Source of the DNA: Bacteroidota bacterium
GTDB lineage: Bacteria > Bacteroidota > Bacteroidia > J057
Assembly: GCA_004292985.1 (NCBI GenBank)
Contig: RDXT01000821.1
Coordinates: 1 to 13,983, forward strand
Reading direction: 5' to 3'
DNA length: 13,983 nt
Shown here: piece after piece, positions 1 through 6,215 of the stretch
How positions within the stretch are numbered: the first letter of the stretch is position 1
How the letters are laid out: the number at the start of each line of letters is the position of its first letter
Notes under the pieces: model-generated
Told to the model about the DNA's origin: nothing
Database searches by the model: none
What the model saw: only the letters and a program-made list of their open reading frames with translations
Position numbers and translations under genes: made by a program

Positions 1-1640
1 GTGATGGGTTTGCCTTTTTCCCAGGCCCCCCGCAGCAGGTCGCTCTGCACTTTCCAGCCCAGATCGAGGGAAAAATCATCTGCATAGCCTTTTTGAAGCA
101 AAAAGGTAATCTGGTTGTTGTTGCTGTCGGGTTGCAGAAACTGCTCGGCACTCAGGTAGCCCCATTTGCCTGCAATAAACTGATAGTCATTGACCACAAA
201 GCGTTCCAGCAGCAGGTTCCCGGAAGCATCGGTACTAAAGGTCTGTTCGGTAGCGCCATCGAGGCTCCGGGCGAGCAGGGTAGCTCCTCCGATTCCGGCA
301 AGGCTCAGCGCTTCACGGATCTGCACCTGTACATCCACGCGGGGTGAAGGGGTCAGCACGATGTCGAGGGGCGTAACGATGGCCGAGTCGAGCTGTACAG
401 TCAGCGTATCGCGCTCATACCCATATTTATACAGCGCAATGGTATAGGTGCCGGGGTCTGCTATCCCCATCGCGTAGGAGCCATCGGTCCGGCTTTTTTC
501 CTGTGAAAGGCTGTCACCCAGGATCAGCTCCACATCGCCCAGCAATTCACCTGTTTCACCATCTGTAATGCTGCCCTCTAACCAACTGGCGCGGCGCAGA
601 GAAGCTTGCAGCACAAAAAGGCCGCCTTCGATGTCCGAAGCGAGGATCAGGCCCGAAGGGAGAAAGGGATACACTCCCCATACGCCATTAAATCCTTCGT
701 TTTCCAGCGGACTGGTGTCGTAATAGCCTACTTCGACCATATTTCCGGGCCGCGAAGCGTCGGTAATGTGCACCCCATCGCGGTAATAGGACGAAATCAG
801 GTAGTCATTGCGTACATGTACATTGTGGGGAATGGCTTTTCCCTTGCTCAGGCCCGACCGGATGTTGTCGAGCTGGCGGATATTGGCCGGATTGCTGATG
901 TCCCATGCGATAATGGAGGCCGCAGGGAGTTCATCGGTGGTAAAACAGACCGTTCCGGCATCATTAAGCCAGGTATTATGGGTAAATGCATTCGGGTACC
1001 CTACCGTAACGATCACTTCGGGGTTGCTGCGGTCGCTGATGTCGAGTAAAGTGAAGGTTCCCTCCAGAATTTCGGCGAGATAGGCCGTATCGCCCCGGCT
1101 ATACATATCATGTACATATGCCTGCTCATAGGTCCCGGTCAGCACAGGCCGGTCAGGGTGGGGATTCAGGTTAAAAATAGCCGTTCCGCCTTCAAACTGG
1201 TCCGGGCCGTTGAGGTAAAGCCAGCCATCGTCAATCCAGAGGGTGTGCGCGGTGTTGATGCCCGCCAGCACAGTATCTTTGTAGGTAATCGTATCGGGCA
1301 GACCGGAGAGGTCCATGATCAGCAGTCCGCCTCCGGTTTCGTTGGTGGCATAGGCAAAATTTTGCCAGGTTTTGATCTCCCGCCAGTCGGAGACCGCTCC
1401 GGGAATACGCTGAATTTCAACAGGTTGCGCCGGATTTTGCAGGTCCACCACCGAAACGCCCGTAGTCAGCCCCACGAGGGCATACTCGCGGCCCTGCGGG
1501 TCCACATAGCCCCAGATATTGCTCAGTTCCGCAGCGGGGTAGGGAAGCTGCCCGACGAGCGTCATGTTTTTTTGTGCCTGCGCGAATGTCAGGTGTATGC
1601 CCGACAGGAGCAGGAGCTTAACCAGCAAGCCCTTTTTCAT
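1..1640 (-). CDS. Secreted choice-of-anchor B family protein, 3' end off the left edge
   Basis: I translated this on the minus strand: 546 complete codons are visible and the C-terminus lies outside the window. The ATG at 1640 is followed by a clear signal peptide (MKKGLLVKLLLLSGIHLTFA, residues 1-20, then QAQ). Residues about 27-345 form repeated beta-propeller-like units with the phrases GVSVVDLQNPAQPVE, TFTLLDISDRSNPEVI and GVHITDASRPGNMVEV, typical of the LVIVD/choice-of-anchor B family. Residues about 353-430 look like a carboxypeptidase-regulatory beta-sandwich (GSITDGETGELLGDVEL), and about 432-515 like a second one. The last visible stretch, DDFSLDLGWKVQ near 521-532 followed by GAWEKGKP, looks like the start of a jelly-roll domain often seen in Bacteroidota exoproteins. 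Such proteins are usually exported and surface-anchored through a C-terminal T9SS sorting domain, but that part is not visible. The start overlaps the end of rnhA by 23 bp, suggesting coupled expression. Substrate and role are unknown. Confidence 0.87.
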   Translation of the reverse strand, partial: MKKGLLVKLLLLSGIHLTFAQAQKNMTLVGQLPYPAAELSNIWGYVDPQGREYALVGLTTGVSVVDLQNPAQPVEIQRIPGAVSDWREIKTWQNFAYATNETGGGLLIMDLSGLPDTITYKDTVLAGINTAHTLWIDDGWLYLNGPDQFEGGTAIFNLNPHPDRPVLTGTYEQAYVHDMYSRGDTAYLAEILEGTFTLLDISDRSNPEVIVTVGYPNAFTHNTWLNDAGTVCFTTDELPAASIIAWDISNPANIRQLDNIRSGLSKGKAIPHNVHVRNDYLISSYYRDGVHITDASRPGNMVEVGYYDTSPLENEGFNGVWGVYPFLPSGLILASDIEGGLFVLQASLRRASWLEGSITDGETGELLGDVELILGDSLSQEKSRTDGSYAMGIADPGTYTIALYKYGYERDTLTVQLDSAIVTPLDIVLTPSPRVDVQVQIREALSLAGIGGATLLARSLDGATEQTFSTDASGNLLLERFVVNDYQFIAGKWGYLSAEQFLQPDSNNNQITFLLQKGYADDFSLDLGWKVQSDLLRGAWEKGKPI

Positions 1641-2079
1641 ATGCTTCGTCTGTTTCCAGGTGAGAACCCCGCGCGGCACTTGTGGCCAGTTGATCGCAGC
1701 GTTCGTTTTCAGGTACGCCCACATGCCCCCGCACCCAGCGGAAGCTTACCTTATGTTTACGGTACACCTGCAGGAAACGCTGCCAGAGGTCGCCGTTTTT
1801 CTTGTCTTTGTATCCTTTTTTCTCCCAACTGAATACCCAGCCTTTCTGCACAGAATTCACCACGTACTGCGAGTCGCTGTAAATGGTTACCGGGAGACCG
1901 TCTTTTTTCAGGGCTTCGAGCGCCACGATGACCGCCAGCAACTCCATGCGGTTGTTGGTCGTGCGGCGAAATCCCCCCGACATTTCCTTGCGGTGCGGGC
2001 CATACATCAGCACGACACCAAAGCCACCGGGACCCGGATTGCCCAGGGCAGAACCATCTGTATAAACAATTACTTCCAT
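1618..2079 (-). CDS. rnhA: Ribonuclease HI
   Basis: This 153-residue protein has the full RNase HI pattern. It cleaves the RNA strand of RNA-DNA hybrids in the cytoplasm (R-loops, Okazaki primers). The four carboxylate catalytic residues are recognisable: D8 in YTDGS, E46 in NNRMEL, D69 in YSDSQYV and D129 in NERCDQLA. The mobile-loop histidine is H119 in WVRGHVG. The GNPGPGG turn after the first strand is intact and the length is normal for the bacterial enzyme. There is no N-terminal hybrid-binding domain. The ATG at 2079 puts the first beta-strand (EVIVYTDGS) right at the N-terminus, as in E. coli, so the start is secure. The gene lies back to back with the rlpA-like gene across 100 bp. 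Its last 23 bp overlap the next minus-strand gene in another frame. Confidence 0.97.
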   Translation of the reverse strand: MEVIVYTDGSALGNPGPGGFGVVLMYGPHRKEMSGGFRRTTNNRMELLAVIVALEALKKDGLPVTIYSDSQYVVNSVQKGWVFSWEKKGYKDKKNGDLWQRFLQVYRKHKVSFRWVRGHVGVPENERCDQLATSAARGSHLETDEAYEKGLAG

Positions 2080-2128
2080 AAATTATCACGAACATACGAA
2101 GCGAAACGCATCAAACTTTCGTTTTGTA

Positions 2129-2158
2129 TTGAAAGATGAAGAAACTTTATTATCCTTG
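2129..2158 (+). promoter_or_regulatory. Candidate promoter of the rlpA-like gene
   Basis: TTG at 2129-2131 is followed after 19 bp by TATCCTTG at 2151-2158. This is one mismatch from the Bacteroidota sigma-ABfr -7 consensus TAnnTTTG at the usual spacing. The -7 box ends 21 bp before the ATG at 2180. An 8-bp inverted repeat, TTTTGTAT (2122-2129) and ATACAAAA (2160-2167), brackets the pair. The match is seen in the sequence; the promoter function is inferred. Confidence 0.42.
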
Positions 2159-2179
2159 CATACAAAATGAGCTATTGTC

Positions 2180-3079
2180 ATGAATATTAGCAAAACCCGT
2201 TCTTCTCTCCAGGTCTGTATCTCCCTGATAGTGAGTACGTTCTTTTGGGTCAATATGCTTTCGGCCCAGGAGACCGGAGAGGCGACCTATTACTCGGACA
2301 AGTTTCACGGCACAGGCAAAACAGCCAGCGGAGAGATTTACGACAAATATAAGTTCACCGCCGCCCACAAGACCCTCGCTTTCGGCACCTGGGTCCGGGT
2401 AACGAACCTCGCCAATAACCGCAGCGTGGATGTGCGCATCAACGACCGCGGTCCCTACACCAAAGGCCGTGTGATTGACCTCTCCAAAGCCGCCGCCGAG
2501 CAGATAGACCTCGTGCGCGCAGGTGTGGCGCGGGTGCGAATCGAAGTGATTAACCGCAACAGCCCTACTGTGCAGGACCTTCAGGGGGAGCCTTCTCTGC
2601 CCACATCAGGTTCTGTGCCGCCAGTAAACGGGGGTGGTTTTAAGCAGGTGGACGTATCCGGTCTTCCGCTGCTCGACCAGAATGGCAATCCGGTAAATGC
2701 ACCGTCACCGGGCCAGACAGAGGGCCGGCCCTCCGACGGTCAGACGCTGCCCGTTCCGGCAACAGACAAAACCCTCGAAGAGGCAGCCAAATACACCCCT
2801 GCGCTGTTTCGCATGAGCGCTGTGAAGGAAGAAGCGGCAGGATATGGCGTGCAGGTAGGCGCTTATTTTACGGTGTACCGCCTGCTCGAAGCCATGAACG
2901 AAATTCACAGCAAGGGCTACCAGAATACCCTTGTGCACAGCAGCTTAAAAGACAATAAGCCGGTTTTCCGGATCATTATCGGGCCATACGAAGATAAAAC
3001 CCAGGCAGATGCCCTGCGTAAGAAATTGAGTACATCCAAAATCACCGGAGTTGTCGTAAATATCGGTGAACTTAAATGA
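2180..3079 (+). CDS. rlpA: RlpA-family septal lytic transglycosylase with C-terminal SPOR domain
   Basis: This 299-residue exported protein starts with a signal peptide (hydrophobic residues about 11-28, likely cleaved after LSA29). Residues about 33-125 are the RlpA double-psi beta-barrel, with GEATYYSDKFHGTGKTASGE, TAAHKTLAFGT and INDRGPYTKGRVIDLS. E52 and D89 sit where the catalytic glutamate and aspartate of Pseudomonas RlpA are expected; this is a placement by motif, not alignment. A low-complexity Pro/Gly/Ser linker covers about 127-200. Residues about 220-299 form a SPOR domain (GYGVQVGAYF, VFRIIIGPYEDKTQADALRKKL), which binds denuded glycan at the division septum. Unlike E. coli RlpA, no lipobox cysteine is seen, so it should be periplasmic and soluble. 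The family cleaves naked glycan strands during daughter cell separation. A secreted protein of unknown function follows 13 bp downstream and is probably co-transcribed. Confidence 0.92.
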   Translation: MNISKTRSSLQVCISLIVSTFFWVNMLSAQETGEATYYSDKFHGTGKTASGEIYDKYKFTAAHKTLAFGTWVRVTNLANNRSVDVRINDRGPYTKGRVIDLSKAAAEQIDLVRAGVARVRIEVINRNSPTVQDLQGEPSLPTSGSVPPVNGGGFKQVDVSGLPLLDQNGNPVNAPSPGQTEGRPSDGQTLPVPATDKTLEEAAKYTPALFRMSAVKEEAAGYGVQVGAYFTVYRLLEAMNEIHSKGYQNTLVHSSLKDNKPVFRIIIGPYEDKTQADALRKKLSTSKITGVVVNIGELK

Positions 3080-3092
3080 TAAGCGTGCGACC

Positions 3093-4658
3093 ATGAGTGC
3101 TCCTTGTGCATCTGTCAAAAGTTTTTCGGCTTTGTGCTGCGCCCTTGGGATGAGCGCGTGGCTCTGTGCGCAGCAGCCTGAGCTTGACCTGCGTGAGATG
3201 TATCCCATTGGAGGCACACGAAGTGTAGGCGCAGTGGGAAAATCCACTTCAGCCTCGCTGCAAGTTTATTCGGATGGCTCCTATCTGTCTTTGTATATAG
3301 ATGTCCGCGATCCGAAAATCACCCTGAACCGTGCAGCGCCGCTGAGCGATCATGTGATTGTGACCCTGGCACTACCCGAAGAGGCATTTCCGGAAAACTT
3401 TTCCTATCCGCTGCACCCGGATTACGTAATGTCTCCGGCCCAGACAGGCAAAGCGCCCTATATTTTTTCTGTGCAGCCGGGGGCAGCCACCCGCATGGAT
3501 ACGAAGCTTTTCGGCCCCGAATCCGACTACCCCGACGCGGAGCGTATCCGCCGCGAGGGCCTGGATTTGCCTGCAGGCAGCACCCTGCGCAGCGATGAAC
3601 TGCACTTCGGCATGGTGCAATATGCCTTTTTCCCGGACAACCGCCCGCCTGTGTTGCTGGACCGCCGCGAACAGGGTCTCGTGGAGCAGGCCCTTGGCGT
3701 GAAAATGGGAAAAATAACCGACGGCATTAAATATGTGGCCGAAAACCGCGAGCATGGCGATGGCTATGTGCTTAATATTCAGCTTTCTCCGCAGGCGCTG
3801 GGATATGTGCAGGCCCCAAGGCTCAACCAGCTCCGGATCATGGTAGATGTGGCGGATGTAACTGCCCCCGGAGGTAAGGCAGAGCCGGTGCTTTCGAGCA
3901 GCCGCATACACACCTACCACCCGATGGTATTTAACCAGGTTCAGCTTTCGCGGCCCCTTCAGACCAATTTTTCGGGAATTTCGGACGAAATGCTGTACAA
4001 AACAGGCTTTTCGCCCCTGCTTTTCTGGAGCGAAACCGGCTGGGTGCCTGTGGCCCTCGATGTGGATGCGCTCGTGAACAGCCGCCAGCAGGCAAGTCAC
4101 CGCCTCACAGAACTGAAGGTGTATCGCCAGGTTGTGGGCTATGAGCGACAGTCTGTGGCAGGCACAGAGGCCGAAGTGCTGACGGTGGATCTGCACTATG
4201 TAAATGCCGTGTCGCGCGAGCGGCAATACCTGATGATTTACAATCAGCTCATCACAGTCGAGCGGGCAAAATACATCGAAACCAGCCCCGATGGCTTCCG
4301 AAATGCCTTTTTCACCTTTCCCGATGGCGCAGCAGGAATCATTTTGCGATCAAACACCCCCGTACATCCCTATGGCTGGGGCGATTGCAGCAATTGTATC
4401 GAGGAAAGCATCGGCATTCACCGCTTTACCCCCTCCGGCAGGCAGGATATTCTCTATATTTATCAGGGAGATGGCCCTAATGCGTATGTAAAGGCCGGAA
4501 ATGTGGAGATGGCTCAGTTTTATATCGCCCAGCTCGACTGGATCCGCGACGGCCAGGTGCTTGTGCTGCGCCTTCAGCACCGTTATGAGGACATTACACG
4601 GCGGCTGAAAATCAGCTGGCGCAAAGACGGCAGCGGTGTAGAGACTGTTTTGTTATAA
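3093..4658 (+). CDS. Secreted protein of unknown function downstream of rlpA
   Basis: I do not recognise this family. The chosen ATG at 3093 gives 521 residues and a plain signal peptide (hydrophobic FSALCCALGMSAWLCA, then QQPE). A start at 3066 in the same frame would add nine residues and overlap rlpA by 14 bp; it cannot be excluded. Residues about 45-260 are rich in short beta strands. The pattern LYIDVRDPKI, DHVIVTLALPEE, YVLNIQLSPQALG and LRIMVDVADVT resembles the CBM9/DOMON-type sandwich found in sugar-binding domains, but this is only a look-alike. The second half (about 285-521) is also beta-rich with many aromatics. It carries one CxxC pair, C432 and C435 in GWGDCSNCIEE, which in an exported protein could form a disulfide or bind metal. 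No lipobox, T9SS sorting domain or membrane segment is visible after the signal peptide. Being 13 bp behind an RlpA gene suggests an envelope role, by context only. Confidence 0.83.
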   Translation: MSAPCASVKSFSALCCALGMSAWLCAQQPELDLREMYPIGGTRSVGAVGKSTSASLQVYSDGSYLSLYIDVRDPKITLNRAAPLSDHVIVTLALPEEAFPENFSYPLHPDYVMSPAQTGKAPYIFSVQPGAATRMDTKLFGPESDYPDAERIRREGLDLPAGSTLRSDELHFGMVQYAFFPDNRPPVLLDRREQGLVEQALGVKMGKITDGIKYVAENREHGDGYVLNIQLSPQALGYVQAPRLNQLRIMVDVADVTAPGGKAEPVLSSSRIHTYHPMVFNQVQLSRPLQTNFSGISDEMLYKTGFSPLLFWSETGWVPVALDVDALVNSRQQASHRLTELKVYRQVVGYERQSVAGTEAEVLTVDLHYVNAVSRERQYLMIYNQLITVERAKYIETSPDGFRNAFFTFPDGAAGIILRSNTPVHPYGWGDCSNCIEESIGIHRFTPSGRQDILYIYQGDGPNAYVKAGNVEMAQFYIAQLDWIRDGQVLVLRLQHRYEDITRRLKISWRKDGSGVETVLL

Positions 4659-4663
4659 TGTCT

Positions 4664-4705
4664 TGAACCCTGTTCGCTGTCAACTGTACCCTGTACCCTG
4701 TACAA
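4664..4705. repeat. Left heptamer tandem array (6 units)
   Basis: Six consecutive 7-bp units start at 4664, 4671, 4678, 4685, 4692 and 4699: TGAACCC, TGTTCGC, TGTCAAC, TGTACCC, TGTACCC, TGTACAA. All begin with TG and most end in C, with variation in the middle. The array begins 5 bp after the stop codon of the unknown secreted protein. A second array with the same period lies at 4817-4872. Confidence 0.85.
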
Positions 4706-4721
4706 GGGGCTGCACCCCTTG
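4703..4721. terminator. GC-rich stem-loop between convergent genes, possible terminator
   Basis: CAAGGGG (4703-4709) pairs perfectly with CCCCTTG (4715-4721) around a 5-nt loop, CTGCA. It sits between two genes transcribed toward each other, where a bidirectional terminator would be useful. There is no T-tract on either side, so a classical intrinsic terminator is not shown. It may instead be a structural part of the repeat element. Confidence 0.38.
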
Positions 4722-4816
4722 CTGACATATTGCGCCCTTACAGGGCTTGGGGCTCATTGTGAATGGAAAACAGATATGATTCGGTCGGAGACCGCTCACC
4801 AGCGAAGCGCAAATAT
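4706..4816. repeat. Hairpin core of a REP-like interspersed repeat
   Basis: This 111-bp stretch separates the two heptamer arrays. It holds further small perfect hairpins: GCCCT-TAC-AGGGC (4734-4746) and CGGTC-GGA-GACCG (4782-4794), besides the stem at 4703-4721. No open frame here resembles a protein. The look (short GC stems, intergenic position behind stop codons) matches REP/BIME-type palindromic elements of bacterial genomes. I also have a general recollection of similar phrases in other Bacteroidota genomes, which I could not verify. Confidence 0.5.
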
Positions 4817-4872
4817 TGTTCCCTGAAAACTGTTCCCTGTTCCCTGAACCCTGTCAACTGTTCCCTGTCAAA
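4817..4872. repeat. Right heptamer tandem array (8 units), overlapping the galK stop
   Basis: Eight units in strict 7-bp register start at 4817, 4824, 4831, 4838, 4845, 4852, 4859 and 4866: TGTTCCC, TGAAAAC, TGTTCCC, TGTTCCC, TGAACCC, TGTCAAC, TGTTCCC, TGTCAAA. The last unit contains the galK stop codon (complement of 4868-4870). The 18 bp at 4851-4868 match the left array at 4677-4694 at 17 of 18 positions. Heptanucleotide short tandem repeats of this kind are known from filamentous cyanobacteria (STRR sequences); kinship is not implied. Confidence 0.85.
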
Positions 4873-6040
4873 TGACTCTCGCGCCTTCTCCGATCTGCAC
4901 CTCAAAAATTTCCGGTTCAAATCCAAAGGCCTGGCTGTAGGCTTCCTTCATCTTGTCGCTCACCAGCCCGACAGCGTCAGTAGCTACGAGGTTGATTGTT
5001 GCACCCCCGAATCCGCCGCCCATCATGCGTGCGCCTGCGATGTGGCTGTCTTTGCGTGCCTGGCTGACCAGAAAGTCGAGCTCGCGGCAGCTCACCTCAT
5101 AGTCGAACTGAAGGCCTTCATGCGAGAGGTAGAGCAATTCGCCCATGCGTGCAAAGTCTCCGGCTTTTAAAGCTGCGCAGGTGGCATCCACGCGATCGTT
5201 TTCTTCGAGCACAAACAGGCAGCGCTTGTAAATGGAGGGGTGAAATCCTTCGCGCTCTTCCTGAAGCATGGCTTTATTCACATCGCGCATGCTATGCAGG
5301 CTGGGTGAATGAATCTGGAGGCGTTTGATCCCGGCCTCTACTTCTTTCCGTCGGGAATTGTATTCCGTGGAGGCCAGTTCATGCTTGATCCGGGTATCGC
5401 AGAGCAGCAGTTTGTAGGCTTCTGTCTGGAAGGGAATGTACTCAAATTCGAGGGAGCGGCAATCCAGGCGGATGGCATGTCCGGCTTTCCCGTGAAGGAT
5501 CGCGAAGGGGTCCATGATTCCGCAGTTGACTCCGGCAAATTCATGCTCGGTTTCCTGGGCGATTTTTGCCAGTTCGAGGCGCGAAATGCCAAGGCCCAGT
5601 AGCTCGTTCAGGGCCAGGCCGAAGCCCGCGCTGAGGGCCGCAGAAGATGAGAGGCCCGCGCCTGCAGGCAGGTCTCCCCCGAATACGCAGTTAAATGCGG
5701 GTATGGGGTGTCCGCGACGCCGGAGCAGGGTGCTGACTCCGATAAAATAGTTTGCCCAGGAAGGAGTGCCGGCAGCAAGGGGCTGGCCCGGAGAGAAGCG
5801 CACCTGCTCTCCCTTATCGCGGGAAACGATCTGACAATCGGCCTCTTCACTTTTGCCAACCGCAAAATAGAGACCCTGATGAATCGCAGCAGGTAAAACA
5901 AACCCTTCGTTGTAGTCCGTATGCTCGCCGATCAGGTTGATTCTGCCGGGAGCAAAAACAAGAATACACTCAGAAGAGAAGTGTTCGCGGTACATATCCT
6001 GTACCGGAGCGTGTATGGAGGCTTCTACGCTTGTATTCAT
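4868..6040 (-). CDS. galK: Galactokinase
   Basis: This 390-residue cytoplasmic GHMP-family kinase phosphorylates alpha-D-galactose at C1 with ATP, the first committed step of the Leloir pathway. The galactokinase signature GRINLIGEHTDYN is at 32-44. The glycine/serine-rich ATP loop GDLPAGAGLSSSAALS is at 122-137. The catalytic aspartate is D177 in VNCGIMDPFA with R33 as partner, and the C-terminal GHMP motif GARMMGGGFGGAT is at 336-348. All three GHMP motifs are intact and the length is normal. The ATG at 6040 leaves a roughly 25-residue N-terminal extension before the first strand (ILVFAPGRINL), usual for this family. No galT, galE, galM or sugar transporter is next to it, so the gene appears to stand alone. 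It faces a large sugar dehydrogenase lipoprotein across a 175-bp divergent control region with a dyad. Its stop codon lies inside a heptamer repeat array. Confidence 0.97.
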   Translation of the reverse strand: MNTSVEASIHAPVQDMYREHFSSECILVFAPGRINLIGEHTDYNEGFVLPAAIHQGLYFAVGKSEEADCQIVSRDKGEQVRFSPGQPLAAGTPSWANYFIGVSTLLRRRGHPIPAFNCVFGGDLPAGAGLSSSAALSAGFGLALNELLGLGISRLELAKIAQETEHEFAGVNCGIMDPFAILHGKAGHAIRLDCRSLEFEYIPFQTEAYKLLLCDTRIKHELASTEYNSRRKEVEAGIKRLQIHSPSLHSMRDVNKAMLQEEREGFHPSIYKRCLFVLEENDRVDATCAALKAGDFARMGELLYLSHEGLQFDYEVSCRELDFLVSQARKDSHIAGARMMGGGFGGATINLVATDAVGLVSDKMKEAYSQAFGFEPEIFEVQIGEGARVI

Positions 6041-6069
6041 ATAGAAAAGACCAGATGGTAGAATGTTCC

Positions 6070-6098
6070 CAAAGGAAACATCCGTGTTATAACTGCAA
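6070..6098 (-). promoter_or_regulatory. Candidate galK promoter
   Basis: On the minus strand TTG (complement of 6096-6098) is followed after 18 bp by TTCCTTTG (complement of 6070-6077). The box differs from TAnnTTTG at one position and the spacing is one base shorter than usual. The -7 box ends 29 bp before the galK ATG. Confidence 0.33.
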
Positions 6099-6104
6099 GT
6101 TAAG

Positions 6105-6141
6105 AAATATGTGTAGATTATACGTTAATAATCACATATTT
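6105..6141. promoter_or_regulatory. Extended dyad, possible operator between galK and the lipoprotein gene
   Basis: AAATATGTG (6105-6113) is the exact reverse complement of CACATATTT (6133-6141). Inside, ATTAT (6117-6121) is the reverse complement of ATAAT (6128-6132). Together this is a 14-bp imperfect palindrome with a 3-nt asymmetry (TAG at 6114-6116) around ACGTTA. It lies 6 bp upstream of the candidate galK -33 box. Its right arm overlaps CATATTTG (6135-6142), a near match to the TAnnTTTG -7 box pointing toward the lipoprotein gene. It is AT-rich with no T-tract after it, so it looks more like a protein-binding site than a terminator. Confidence 0.45.
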
Positions 6142-6215
6142 GATGACATCAATCATTTGCCCGCAACCAGAGGCAGGGGATTGTGTTATATTTTGAGCTG
6201 GATATGTGTGATGTT

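Noticed and set aside
1110..1832. Plus-strand open frame of 240 codons
   Set aside because: It is antisense to the choice-of-anchor B gene and rnhA.
3372..4226. Minus-strand open frame of 284 codons
   Set aside because: It is a shadow of the secreted unknown gene, rich in His/Arg/Cys as expected of an antisense frame, and the plus-strand gene has a signal peptide.
4664..4872. CRISPR-like array
   Set aside because: Units are 7 bp without spacers, and no cas genes are present; this is a short tandem repeat.
4738..4926. Minus-strand frame of 62 codons with repeated REQ phrases
   Set aside because: The repetition comes from the heptamer array and the frame overlaps galK in another frame.
4763..5170. 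Plus-strand frame of 135 codons covering the repeat region and the galK 3' end
   Set aside because: It is antisense to galK, which has intact family motifs, and its start consists of translated heptamers (repeating CSL phrases). No plausible protein features.
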